Of a DNA stretch of 64,000 nt, positions 10,852 to 21,440 are shown piece after piece. Below the pieces are notes generated by a model. The model was not told where the DNA came from. It saw only the letters and a list, made by a program, of their open reading frames with translations, and searched no databases. The DNA is from Charina bottae (taxonomy: Eukaryota; Chordata; Lepidosauria; Squamata; Charinaidae). Location: positions 6,119,501 to 6,183,500 of the forward strand of contig JALMGJ010000015.1 of assembly GCA_023362775.1 (NCBI GenBank), read 5' to 3'. How positions within the stretch are numbered: the stretch's first letter is position 1; the number at the start of each line of letters is the position of its first letter. The translations under genes and the position numbers were made by a program.

Positions 10852-12828
10852 TTCTAGTGGTCAGTGTAACACTTCATCCCAAGAGACAGTATCCTGAGCT
10901 AACTTTTCCCCAGGGATTTTTTCAGAAGTGTGGGCAGCCAGAGAAAGTACAGAGTAATAGAAAAAGGAGGACAAGAAAACAACGACATGGCGCCACCTCC
11001 AACAATAAAGCCAATGCCCCGAACACCACCTGGAGAAATGCAAAGGGAATTCTCAAACACCTCAAAAATAAGATAGAAGAAACAGCAAGCTCAGTCGTAG
11101 GAGAAGAAAACTATCAGGAGACTGGAAGACAAATTTTGGAACAATATTAGAAGAGGCGAATGTTAGGTTGTGTGAATGGTATTTGTAGTGTGATTGTTGC
11201 TTTAGGTCAGTCAATTCCCTTGTTATGATTATGAGTCCTGTTCTAAAGCAAACGTATCTTCTTTAAACAGAGGCAGTCCTTCAAGGTAAGGGGAAGCACC
11301 TCCTGGTCTCCATTCACTATAATCCAGCAATCTGCTCCGTATCATCTAACACAACCCACTTCCTGATTCAAATCGTTGCTGTGTTTACACATCTGGTGAG
11401 CCTTCTCTGATTAAAATCTGCCTTTGGAAAAATCTTGTACACTCCTTTCTTTCTTTTTCTTTTTTCCTTTCCAAACACTGGCTTATTTCTGCCTGACACC
11501 ATCTAAGTCCCGAGCCTTGCATGCGTCATTGGCTTTTTTGTACACAAAAATTACATCTGTCAGGATTATCTGCCTTGGCTACTATGCCATGAAATGAAAG
11601 CTTTCTAGGTCCGTCTTGGCAAAGAGTGAAACGCAACCCAATGTTTGCTTCCTTTCTGTTTGGAAAACCCGTGCAGCCTCCATATTCAGTTGCTTTTTCT
11701 GCAGCATCCTGTCTTTCTGGAAGGCCACGGTGTTCGCTAACTTAATTTTCAAATGGAGCACTTAGAGGGAAATATTAGAAGTGATTAAGCTTCGATGCAG
11801 CCTGGGTGTTATTTATTCATTTTTGGAGGGGGGTTGCTTTCAAAATAATGAAGGTTTCCAACTTAGCAAGCTCTCTGATATGCGAAGTATTTTTTATTAG
11901 AGCTGAGCTCGTATTAAATTGGCCTTTTCAAGTATTTGCCAAATATATGGGTCAAGAAACTCGGGGACAATCTTTCCAAATTTCTCCAGGGGAAGGAGAA
12001 ATTCCCCATCCTTTCTCAGGGTCTGTTGTCCCCAGCAGAAATGCATGGGAAGCATTCCAAGCCTTCCTCAGATCCTTAACACTTGTGGATACCTGCAATC
12101 CCACCTTGGTTTTACACAGTGCAAAAGAATGGAAGACTTGGGTGCTGGCAAGGAAGCTGTTCACGCATTTTCTTGGAAGACAGGCACAGCCCCAGGAAAT
12201 GCTAGGGAAATATTCCCATTCTTCTGAGGACAGAGGCAAATTCTCCAAGTACATTGAAAGATCATTGTCATCAGCATCCACTCATTCTAACCAAGTGGTC
12301 CCCGAGGGCTATTTTGGGCTTGTTGTCATGTCAATACCAGGAGTTTATGCTTGCAATTCCATTTTTTGAATCTTAGCTCTTCAAGAGAGGATTGCATTTT
12401 TCTGCTGCTGATTGGGGTGAAGTTATCCTTTCCTGCTTTCTAGAATGAAGCTCTCTATAAAACCAGCATCCAGGTAATAGAAGACTGGCATATCCAATGT
12501 AACCTTTTAATTCAGTTTTACTCACAAAAAAATGGATGGCTGATGATACGTAAAATAAGAGCGATGCAGGTCCTGACCCAGCTTACCCAGGCAAATCTTC
12601 TTCTAAATAATGCTTAAGATTACAGTACACATTATACTAAGCCACAGTTCTGTTTTAACTATGGTTTGTTAGATAAACTGCAGAGCCAGTTTTACACAAT
12701 CTACTAAGCCTTCAGTCACAAACCACAGTGGCTGGTTTCATATAACACATTTTACCCCAGACAAGCAAAGCATATTGGGGTTTCATACAATAGGTAAATG
12801 TGGTCAAGGCTAATGTCTGAGAATCCAG
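10852..12828. other. Unassigned unique DNA with a 187-codon open frame
   Basis: No repeat family recognised. The plus-strand frame 11806-12369 (187 codons) is the longest open frame outside repeats and the CpG island. Its product has no recognisable domain, no signal peptide and no family resemblance. A frame of this length is roughly what chance gives in 64 kb. Confidence 0.4.
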
Positions 12829-12978
12829 AAATGTCCAGAGGGAGGGTCAAAAAAGTAAAGATGGTGGCATGATTGAAGCCCTGATTCTTTCTTTACCCTT
12901 GTTAAAAGAGGACAGGGCTTTGAATGCACAGTTGCAACTGGTATCTTGGCTTTTTCAACCTCCCTCCATAAGAAACAC
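12829..12978. mobile_element. Palindromic MITE, GTCAAGATGGC family (copy B)
   Basis: The left arm GTCCAGAGGGAGGGTCAAAA, with AAAGATGGTGG, pairs imperfectly with the right arm TATCTTGGCTTTTTCAACC followed by TCCCTCC. Diverged copy. Confidence 0.5.
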
Positions 12979-13337
12979 TGAGTGGCAACATTTTCCCCCC
13001 TCATAGTGTCCTCAACTGACATCATCTCTCCATCATTCTGGAAAAGGAAATGACAGAAACTAGGAAGAGCCACTGAAATCTTTCCCATCTTAGCCCCAAG
13101 ACTGTCTCTCCCCGCCACCTGTTCACGGGTGGGGAGGGATAGGAACGAATGGTGTGCCAAAAGCTGCTTTGCAGGTTTTCAACTTTTTTTCCTCAGAAAA
13201 AGAAAAAGGATTCTGTTTTTCTGCCTTGTTCCAAGGTACTTGAGATTTTCTTTCATCTTACTCTTGGTGGTTTTGAGATTCCTGCGTTGCTGGTTTGGAG
13301 AGAACTGGGTTTTTCTCCTGTGACATCTGTCTGAAGA

Positions 13338-13643
13338 TATGTCTATGAAGGTTCTCAGTCATCCAGGTGGAATTGTCTGTGGCTTGAATCATGTCAACTG
13401 GATTTCTATTTTCTCAGTGGAAACGTTTCACTCCTTATCCAAGGAGCTTCTTCAGTCTGAGCAAAGTTGGTAAGGGAATCCTAAATATGTTTCTAGGTAG
13501 CTGTGTGACATACACACACTACCTAGAAACATATTTAGGATTCCCTTACCAACTTTGCTCAGACTGAAGAAGCTCCTTGGATAAGGAGCGAAACGTTTCC
13601 ACTGAGAAAATAGAAATCCAGTTGACATGATTCAAGCTACAGA
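13338..13643. mobile_element. Penelope terminal sequence inserted as an inverted dimer
   Basis: The left arm is antisense and the right arm sense. Each contains the GCTCCTT-GGAT-AAGGAGC hairpin followed by GAAAC and the CAGTTGACATGATTCAAGC end. The arms converge near 13515. The whole is bounded by a 13-bp duplication ATCTGTCTGAAGA (13325-13337; 13644-13656), so it is one insertion. Identity follows from the copy at 46628, where this sequence directly follows Penelope endonuclease coding sequence. Confidence 0.82.
13564..13606 (+). ncRNA. Hammerhead-like fold in Penelope terminus (candidate)
   Basis: CTGAAGA is followed by a 7-bp perfect stem (GCTCCTT/AAGGAGC, loop GGAT), then GAAACGTT, then CTGAG, which can pair with CTCAG just upstream. 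This is the order CUGANGA-stem II-GAAA-stem III-stem I of a minimal type I hammerhead, and Penelope-like elements are known to carry such ribozymes. One extra A between CTGAAGA and stem II departs from the canonical core, so activity is uncertain. Confidence 0.4.
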
Positions 13644-13748
13644 TCTGTCTGAAGACTTTGGTTACCTACACTTTCCAGTCTGAATAACCCACTGGGAAGA
13701 AGTTCCATTCCAAGGACTTCCTTGGGATTTATGGGAATTCCTTGGGAA

Positions 13749-14240
13749 TTTGTTTATTTATTTATTTATTTATATATCACATTGATATCACCGCCCATCT
13801 CCCCCACAAGGAGGGACCCTGGGCGGTTCACAATAAAACAATTTAAAATTCGATAAAAGTCATAATTAAATACTAATAATCAATAAAAATATAAAATACA
13901 GTCAATCCAAGTAATGGCAGTTCTACTTCATCCCATGAAGAGGTAAGGCCGGTCCAGGGCAGGTCTAAGGAACCAGCCAACCCCAAGAATGGCCATTCCC
14001 CTCCCCACTCCAAGCATGGTGGCAGAACCAGGTCTTCAGTTTCTTTCTGAAGTCCAGGGGAGGGGGGGCTAACCTCACTTCTGGGGGAAGGATGTTCCAA
14101 AGGGTGGGAGCTACTGCAGAGAAGGCCCGCCTCCTGGACCCCACCAGATGGGATTCTCTTACAGAGGGGGTCCGTAGCATGCCCTCTCTGCATGACCGGG
14201 TGGGATGGGTAGATGTAACGGGGATGAGATGGTCCCTCAG
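13749..14240 (-). mobile_element. CR1/L2-like LINE 3' end with RT C-terminus
   Basis: The antisense tail (TTTATTTATT, then ACCGCCCATCTCCCCC...GGGCGG) is followed by about 110 bp and then the conserved block encoding PLDFRKKLKTW and GYLRDHLIP on the minus strand. It is 5'-truncated at about 14240. Confidence 0.85.
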
Positions 14241-14389
14241 GTAACCATGTGAACATGAATTCAAAACCATGTGGATTTTGCATCCAGTAATAATGTTTTC
14301 TACGGCATTTCTTCATAGAGAAAGGGAGACAGACAACCATTATATCCAAAGAATCTACTCTGAATTAATGTGATCCTAATACTTGATTA

Positions 14390-14721
14390 GGGGTGTGGTG
14401 GCTCAGTGGGTAAGACGCCAGGCTTGTCGATCGGAAGATCGCAAGTTCGGAGGTTCGAATCCCTAGCCCCGCATGACGGAGTGAGCTCCCGCACCAGCCC
14501 CAGCTCTTGCCAACCTAGCAATTTGAAAGCATGCAAATGCAAGTAGATGAATAGGTACCACTTCGGTGGGATGGTAACATCGTTCCGCCTGCGTCATGCC
14601 AGCCACATGACCGTGGAAGTGTCTTTGGACAACGCTGGATCTTTGGCTAACAAACGGAGATGAGTACCGGCCCCTAGAGTCGGACACAACTGCACAAATG
14701 TGCGGGGGGAGCCTTTACCTT
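14390..14721 (+). mobile_element. Sauria-type SINE, full length
   Basis: Head GTGGTGGCTCAGTGGG, B box GGTTCGAATCC, tail TAGAGTCGGACACAACTGCA, end CCTTTACCTT. The 13-bp duplication TAATACTTGATTA is exact on both sides (14377-14389, 14722-14734). Confidence 0.95.
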
Positions 14722-14735
14722 TAATACTTGATTAT

Positions 14736-14860
14736 TTATATTTAGTTATATTTATAAATTTTAATTGTTGTATTTGTAAACCGCCCAGAGTCCCCTTTGG
14801 GGGAGATGGTGCGGTGATAGAAGTTTAAAAATAAATAAATAAATAAAATAAAAATTTTAA
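14736..14860 (+). mobile_element. CR1/L2-like LINE 3' tail fragment
   Basis: Sense tail only: AT-rich lead, hairpin ACCGCCCAGAGTCCC...GGGAGATGGTGCGG, then TAAATAAATA. It directly follows the SINE at 14390. Confidence 0.75.
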
Positions 14861-15622
14861 ATTCAACCTACATTTAGCTTCTCTGCCCAACAGTGTTGCC
14901 ATTATATCCTGAAATTTTCTAGCTCTTCATTTTCAATGTTTTTTCTTTCCCCTTCTCTTTTTAAAACAATTAAGTTTCTAGTCCCTTCTACCCACGCAGG
15001 TGTAAGGAAGAATGTGTAGGCAGGTTTCTATGCAATGTTCATTAAAAAGGGGAGTTGCCCTTTCCTTCCAACGGTTTTGGCCAACGAGCACAAAGGCAGT
15101 GTGCTACCAGCCAAACTTTAGCCCCTGAGGTTATAATGTTAAATTTATTGTATTAAATATTTAATATGATGACATTATTTAAAGCACAGCACGCTAGCCT
15201 TTCTTGATGTTCTGGTTTTTCTACACTCATTCGCTGCGGAGCCCTGTCAGAGCCTCCTGTCCTACTGTGTTCCGCCAGGAGAGTGTTGCTGGCACAACGC
15301 AAATTGGCAGTAAAGTTAGTTAAATGTTGTGTGAATCCAGCCCACAAGGTTCATTTATTTTTCAGGGTTGCACCAACCCAGAAAATGTGACTGTTCAATA
15401 ACCTGGGGGGGGGGGGGGCTGTTGTACAAACAATGCCATTCTCAAGAGTGCATGCTGGATTTTGGAGCAGGGAGGCGAATAGCAAGATGATGAGGATGAA
15501 CATGCATGAGAAAATGAACTGCAGCTATGTTACAGCTGCCATACCTTGGCTGCCAAACTCCAAATGACAACGAGGTGGCAGTAAATGGTTAGAGTTTTTT
15601 TACAGTGGTCTTCTGAAGTTGG
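14861..15622. other. Unassigned DNA with a poly-G tract
   Basis: It contains a run of about 15 G around 15403-15418. No gene or repeat family recognised. Confidence 0.45.
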
Positions 15623-15962
15623 AGTTGGGGCATGGTGGCTCAGTGGGTAAGATGCCAGGCTTGTCGATCGGAAGATCGCAAGTTCGGAGGTTCGAATCCC
15701 TAGCCCTGCGTGACGGAGTGAGCTCCCGCACCAGCCCCAGCTCTTGCCAACCTAGCAATTTGAAAGCATGCAAATGCAAGTAGATGAATAGGTACCACTT
15801 CGGTGGGATGGTAACAGCATTGCACGCACGTCATGCCAGCCACATGACCGTGGAAGTGTCTTCGGACAGCACTGGCTCTTCGGCTAACAAACAGAGATGA
15901 GCACCAGCCCCTAGAGTCGGACACAACTGCACAAATGTGCGGGGGGGACCTTTACTTTACCT
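15623..15962 (+). mobile_element. Sauria-type SINE, full length
   Basis: Same architecture as other copies. Flanks TTCTGAAGTTGG (15611-15622) and TTCTGGAGTTGG (15963-15974) differ at one base, suggesting an older insertion. Confidence 0.9.
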
Positions 15963-16023
15963 TTCTGGAGTTGGAAGCCATGATATAGTAATCCTAACTA
16001 CATCATTACTTACTGCATGTTTT

Positions 16024-16296
16024 TCTGGTATGATGTAATGGGAAGTAGAAATAACCTTGAGGAACAGAAGGAAGAGCTGCAACCAAGACCACAGTCAGAT
16101 AAAAGAAATCTGAGTCCGGGACAGAAATGTAATTTGAGAAAGCGTCATGAACCTCCCTAGTTCTCATGAAGATAGAGGGAGGGAGGGGGGAGGCACATTC
16201 AGACTTGCGAGATTCTGTTACTGTAACCTTATAATAAAGTAGTATTGACATTCATAACCCTGGTGTCCTATTCTGGTCTACCTTGAAGAGCTGACA
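16024..16296 (+). mobile_element. LTR fragment of the CTGACA-ending family
   Basis: The 3' part matches the solo LTR at 44518: CAGACTTGCGAGATTCTGTT, then an AATAAAG polyadenylation signal, then TCTGGTCTACCTTGAAGAGCTGACA-type end. The 5' border and target duplication are not clear. Confidence 0.55.
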
Positions 16297-16665
16297 GACC
16301 TCTTCCAATGCAAGGTTGAAAGTGCAGTCACTGTCATACGATGATGACTAATAAAACAGCAGCCTGTTAGTAACTAAAACGGTGGTCTTCCAAGCTAACA
16401 GACACGATTCCATCTCTTGGAGACTTCTCTCATTATTTGTTTTGGGCTCAGCTTACATGCACACCTGATTCCACCCGGCTCCGAGCAAGATGTGCAAACT
16501 TCTATCCTCGTTTGGCCGGATCTGCTTTTCAAATCAAAAGGCAACAAATTCATACTATATATGCTTGGGGTCAGAAGGAGATTGGAGATACCTGGAGATG
16601 GCTAGCACCTTAGATTTGCTCTGAGGAGCCCTTTTTATAAACTTAAGAATACTCTGCCTTTGGAT
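16297..16665. other. Unassigned unique DNA
   Basis: No recognisable feature. Confidence 0.4.
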
Positions 16666-16830
16666 TCCATCTTATTTATTATATTTTAAATTATTATTTA
16701 TTATGTATGTTATTTTATTTATAAATGTATATTAATGATTTTAAATCTGTTGTAAACCGCCCAGAGTCCCCCTAGGGGGAGTTGGGCGGTGATAAATCTA
16801 ATAAATAAATAAATAAAATAAAAAAATATA
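16666..16830 (+). mobile_element. CR1/L2-like LINE 3' tail fragment
   Basis: AT-rich lead, AACCGCCCAGAGTCCC...GGGAGTTGGGCGG hairpin, then AATAAATAAATAAA. Tail only. Confidence 0.78.
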
Positions 16831-18049
16831 AATTGCTTGCATGATTTTGCTGATAGCATTGCGAATCAGGACCCTCTCCAATCACGTTTCTTGATTCTTA
16901 TTTTTGAATTCCGTTTAAGCTGTGTTTCTTGGTTGAGATAAGGAGACAAAAATAGGTTTTTATTTTTATCTTTGGGCTTTGATTTTCCAGCAAGTATGCT
17001 CCCAGCTGCTTATCACTGAAATATATGCAAATTTGAATTGGCTCAGTGCCATCTTTGATATTAAGCAAGAAGAAGGGGGGGGGGAGGAAATCCCCTGGTA
17101 TGAAACAAAATAGTCAAGCTTATTTAAAAGTGGGGAAATGGTAATTCAGCAGCACACGTCCATTAAAGCTGACATTAGTTGATCTTGAAAAAGCTAAACG
17201 AGATTGCTTAGTACCTGGATGGGAGACGATCAGGAACTCCCAGTTCCATAGATGAGGAAGTCACAAAAACAGACTAAATAATGCATCGGCAAAGCGCTTC
17301 TTTACGCTTGCTACATGGCTATCAGGCAGCTCGACAGAGATGTTCCCATTTATTAGTTTCCGAGCCAAATTCATTCCATCCAAACATCCACCAACTCTGT
17401 CTCTATACACATGATTGCTTTAACTATGTTACAAACACCCACACAGATATACAAAACAGAATGGCTTAAATGCTCATCGAAGGAGAATGTCTTAACGAGC
17501 GCGATTTTACTCAATTTGGATTTCATTGGAACGGCGGTTTTCTTTTCCACCATGGTGGTTAAATTGGCCTGCTATTGTCAGAAAGATTGTAACTGCTGTG
17601 GGGAATGGTCACCGCAATTTTTCCCCTGCATGCATTTGAGTTTGGTACAGAAACATCCCCAATCTACAGTTCATTTTTGCATTGAATAGCTGTTGGACTG
17701 CACCGTTTATAAAAGAGTTTATAAAACTCTTGTTTTCCCTGGGTGTGTACTTCCAAAGCAAGGTTAGGGTCTCAGGGAAGTGGAATGTAGTTTAGAACAG
17801 AAAATACTGCCAAAACAGAACAATTAGACCTAATGTTGTTACAAGGCTCCTGGCTGTTTTAAATGAAAGCTGCTGGAGCATGTACTTGCCGGCCCCCCAA
17901 TGCACCGATTTGAATGTGTCTTTTTTAAAAATGCAGCTTGTCTGGTAGCCAAGAGAGAGAGAGAAATCTAGGGCTATAAAGAACAGAGAGGAAGCCTTGG
18001 TGTGGACATCTGCAGGCGTGCGCTGCTTTCGTCCAAACCCCGAAAACAG
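16831..18049. other. Unassigned DNA with a 5S-derived SINE remnant
   Basis: 17173-17250 resembles an internal 5S rRNA stretch (GTTGATCTTGAAAAAGCTAA, then TTAGTACCTGGATGGGAGAC), as in 5S-derived SINEs. The rest shows no recognised feature. Confidence 0.45.
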
Positions 18050-18324
18050 TGTTGCACTGCTGCAGCGCAAGCTCCATGCCTTTTGTACATCTGTGTGATG
18101 TCACAGCACATGTACAAAGAGGCATAAAATAAAAAAAAATTAATAAATAAAATTACTCTAATTTTATAGATTAAATGAGAATAGAAATAGTTGTAAACTT
18201 ATAGTAATGGGAAGATAGTAGAATAAGATAGGAGTTTAATTTTGTACATTAAAACAGTTTGGTGGGAAAAACAAATACAGTATTTGTGTCTGTGTTCTGG
18301 ACCATATTAAGAAAAACCCTAACA
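18050..18324 (+). mobile_element. Probable 5' LTR of an ERV-like element
   Basis: The segment begins TGTT and ends AACA, inverted termini typical of LTRs. It contains a TGATGTCA site, a TATA-like CATAAAATAAA and AATAAA-rich sequence. Two bases past its end lies a tRNA-Leu primer-binding site. No partner 3' LTR is seen before a LINE tail starts at 18669. No coding sequence of gag or pol type was recognised. The borders are inferred. Confidence 0.45.
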
Positions 18325-18326
18325 AA

Positions 18327-18359
18327 TGGTGTCAGAAGTGGGATTTGAACCCACGCCTC
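18327..18359 (+). other. Primer-binding site complementary to tRNA-Leu 3' end
   Basis: It begins TGGTGTCAGAAGTGGG, the complement of a tRNA-Leu 3' end including CCA. Complementarity runs on through the T arm (TTTGAACCCACGCCTC), about 33 nt, longer than the usual 18-nt PBS. ERV-L-type elements use tRNA-Leu. The alternative is a retroposed fragment of mature tRNA-Leu. Confidence 0.6.
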
Positions 18360-18668
18360 TCTTCTACCATGATGACCCAATGCACCTTTTGTCATCCTGC
18401 CCCCCACACACACTCCCCAATGGATACCTCTGGATATCCCCCCACCCCAATTTGCAGTGCTTAAAGCTTCCTTAAATGTAGCACAAGGCAACTTTTGGTT
18501 TAAGATAATTATTTAACTTTTGGGGTCACTAAGGGAGTGAGGGGGTTTCCTGCACATGGATAGGGCAGGATTTTTTCTTGGGATGTGTTTTCCTTAGTTT
18601 TGGGAGGGGAGTATCTCAATTCTATTTGTGGTCTCAAAGCCACCAGAGTACAAATAGTCCTCCCGTCA
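18360..18668. other. Possible internal ERV remnant, no coding signal
   Basis: It follows the PBS. No gag-like or protease frame could be recognised. Confidence 0.35.
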
Positions 18669-19328
18669 TTATTTATTTATTATTTAGATTTATATTACCA
18701 CCCATCTCCCCCAATGGGGGACCCTGGGCAGTTCACAGTAAAAACAAGGTTAAAACACAATACAGATCAGAAAATCAATAAATAAATATAAAATCCAAGT
18801 GCAAGGATGTTAATACTAAGAAGGGTTTCATGGAATCAACCAGGCCCAGGAGGAACTGTTAGCATTCCCCTCCCATGCAAGGTGGCAAAACCAGGTCTTT
18901 AAATTTTTCCGGAAGGTCAGGAGCGAGGAGACCTGCCTTAGCTCCGGGGGCAAGATGTTCCGAAGGGCGGGCGCTGTTGCAGAGAAGGCTCGCCTCCTGG
19001 ACCCCGCTAGATGGAATTCTTTGATCGATGGGGTCCGTAGCATGCTCTCCCTGCATGACCAGGTGGGGCGGGTCGATGTTCTGGGGATGAGACGGTCCCT
19101 CAGGTAACCTGGTCCCATGCCATGTAGGGCTTTAAAGGTGATAACCAACACCTTGAATTGGACCCGGAAGCAAACTGGTACCCAATGCAGCTCGTGCAGC
19201 AGAGGTGTTACGTGTGCCGATTTTCTGGCTCCAATAACTGTCCGCGCAGCTGCATTTTGGACCAGCTGAAGCTTGCGGATACTCTTCAAGGGTAGCCCCA
19301 TGTAGAGCGCATTGCAATGGTCTATATT
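18669..19328 (-). mobile_element. CR1/L2-like LINE, longest RT C-terminal fragment
   Basis: The minus strand keeps an open frame (18828-19301, 157 codons) covering the end of the RT polypeptide. From the N-terminal side it shows LQLVQNAAAR, LLHELHWVPV, FKVLVITFKALHGMGP, YLRDRLIP and LLTFRKNLKTW. That order is the canonical C-terminus of CR1/L2-group LINE ORF2. The 3' UTR with the ACCACCCATCTCCCCC...GGGCAG hairpin lies at lower coordinates. It is 5'-truncated, with no endonuclease or catalytic RT motifs. The frame is uninterrupted, so this is among the younger copies here. Confidence 0.88.
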
Positions 19329-19576
19329 ACCTCACAGTCGCACCTGAACAACCTCACTGAGCACCTGATATACTGCTCTGTCCAATCGAATACTTTGCTG
19401 CTGTATCCCATCTCATGTATATTCTAATTTGGATAACTCTGTACAGAGGGGTGCATCCTTTCGTGGGTAACCATGATTCATCCAGTACTGAAAATAAACA
19501 CTCTGTGCTTCAGTAAAATGGTGTGGTGATCCCTGGTTTTAAACAAACTCTTGGGGAAAGTTGGAAGAGAAGTTTT

Positions 19577-19665
19577 TCCTAAATATAAATATATATTATT
19601 TATAAATTATATAAATTATAAATTTATATAATATATATTATAAATATATATTAAATATATATTTC
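19577..19665. repeat. AT-rich palindromic tract
   Basis: TATAAATATATATTATTTATA-type sequence with several overlapping inverted repeats, able to form hairpins. No gene signal. Confidence 0.7.
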
Positions 19666-19688
19666 CTAAAAATATCTAAAATAAAACT

Positions 19689-20222
19689 ATTTATTTATTT
19701 TCTATGTCCCACCTTTATTATTTTTATAAATAAGGCAGCAAACATACCAAATACTCCTTCCTCCTCCTATTTTCCCCACAACAGCAACCCTGTGAGGTGA
19801 GTTGGGCTGAGAGAGAGTGACTGGCCCAAGGTCACCCAGCCGGCTTTCATGCCTAAGGTGGGACTAGAACTCTCAGTCTCCTGGTTTGCCATTGGCTGCT
19901 TCCTAGGGCTCAGAGACAGGGACTGGTCCAAGGTCACCCAGCCGGCTTTCATGCCTAAGGCGGGACTAGAACTCTCAGTCTCCTGGTTTGCCATTGGCTG
20001 CTTCCTAGGGCTCAGAGACAGTGACTGGCCCAAGGTCACCCAGCCGGCTTTCATGCCTAAGGCGGGACTAGAACTCTCAGTCTCCTGGTTTCCCATTGGC
20101 TCCTTCCTAGGGCTGAGAGAGAGGGACTGGCCCAAGGTCACCCAGCCAGCTTTCATGCCTAAGGCGGGACTAGAACTCTCAGTCTCCTGGTTTCTAGCCC
20201 GTTGCCTTAACCACTAGAGCAA
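19689..20222 (-). mobile_element. tRNA-headed SINE (MIR-like) with a 102-bp tandem unit
   Basis: Minus-strand order: head (TCTAGTGGTTAAGGCAACGG), B-box-like GTTCTAGTCCCGCC, CORE-like GGGTGACCTTGGGCCAGTC, tail with TTTATAAAAATAATAAAGGT. The segment around GGTCACCCAGCCGGCTTTCA is repeated four times at an exact 102-bp period (starts 19821, 19923, 20025, 20127). Since 102 is a multiple of three, open frames of 122-129 codons appear on both strands. These are artefacts. Confidence 0.85.
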
Positions 20223-20930
20223 GCTATATATGAATTTATTTTTAAAAGACAACTCAATTTCCATATTTTTCATATGAATGTGAAAGACAGTTCATTAAGT
20301 GGTACTGTGGTAAAAGGTAAATGAACAAAATAAAGGACAAGAGTGTGTTTTTGAAAAATAAATAAATCCAAAAGACCGCTTTCTGAAATAAAGGACTGTC
20401 CTTTCCAGGTCACTGTAATTTAGTCTTAAGCAAACGTTTTGTGTTTCTCCCCACAAAATGTCAGAAAAGTCCAATTTTGACCATGCAAAGGGTACTGGAA
20501 AACGGGGTTGGGAGTGTGAGAAGGATGAAACTCCTTCCTTTTGTCTGTTCGTTCCCAAGCTGGGAATTTAATAGAAATAGCCAGATGATAAGTGGGGAGA
20601 GTCAAAATATGTACTCACCCAAAGTTGTCAAATTTCTTTGAGTGGGCGGCCGCACCAGGGATTAATTTTCTCCATCCTTTCATAGGTATTTTGGCCAAAT
20701 TTTAGCCAATCAGAATGCAAAAGCCCATTACAATAACCTTTGCTCTATCGGCATGAATATCTGCCCTTTCCATCTCCTATTCCTCCTGTCATGGACATCT
20801 GTTTTTCACATCCTGTTCAGATGTTCTCTTATCTCAAAATTATGGCAAATTTCCTTCTTTATGGTTAAGCAGAAATCTCTTAACTATAAAGTGCCCATTT
20901 GTGTTTTTACTATAGATACTTTACCTTTCC
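20223..20930. other. Unassigned unique DNA
   Basis: No exon, RNA or repeat recognised. Confidence 0.4.
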
Positions 20931-20933
20931 TAG

Positions 20934-21268
20934 GTAAAGGTAAAGGTTCCCCCCGCACATTTGTGCAGTCGTGTCCGACTCTAGGTGCCGGTGCTCATCT
21001 CCGTTTCTTAGCCGAAGAGCCAGCGTTGTCCGAAGACGCTTCCGCGGTCATGTGGCCGGCATGACGCACACGGAACGCTGTTACCTACCCACCGAAGTGG
21101 TACCTATTAATCTACTTGCATTTGCATGCTTTCAGATTGCTACGTTGGCAAGAGCTGGGGCGAGTGTGGGAGCTCACTCTGTCACGCAGGACTAGGGATT
21201 CGAACCTCCGAACTTGCGATCTTCCGATCGACAAGCCTGGCGTCTTACCCGCTGAGCCATCACGCCCC
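20934..21268 (-). mobile_element. Sauria-type SINE, full length
   Basis: Complete head, body and BovB-like tail on the minus strand. Flanks TTACCTTTCCTA and TTACCTTCCTGT are a plausible diverged duplication, partly masked because the SINE tail is itself TTTACC-rich. Confidence 0.9.
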
Positions 21269-21308
21269 TTACCTTCCTGTGTTCTCCTACAAGGTATATG
21301 TATTCCAT

Positions 21309-21440
21309 TTCTACATAATACACTCATTTGTCTAATCAGGAACCAGTTACTGATAGGAACCAACATCACTACACAAGATATATACACTCATTTGTCTAAT
21401 CAGGAACCAGCTACCAGCATTACAGCACAAGATATATGTC
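21309..21440. repeat. Two-copy tandem duplication, about 70 bp unit
   Basis: The block ACACTCATTTGTCTAATCAG followed by GAACCAG and ending CACAAGATATAT occurs twice in a row with small internal differences. Confidence 0.75.

Noticed and set aside
11806..12369. 187-codon frame as a host gene
   Set aside because: No family resemblance, no splice or promoter context, and its length is about what chance gives in a window of this size.
14390..14475. tRNA genes at the SINE heads
   Set aside because: A and B boxes are present but the cloverleaf does not close, and each lies at the start of a repeated element with a BovB-like tail.
18327..18359. Functional tRNA-Leu gene
   Set aside because: Only the 3' part of a tRNA is present, CCA is encoded, and the anticodon arm and D arm are missing. 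A primer-binding site or retroposed fragment fits better.
19767..20217. 122- and 129-codon repeat proteins on both strands
   Set aside because: Artefact of a 102-bp tandem repeat in a SINE.
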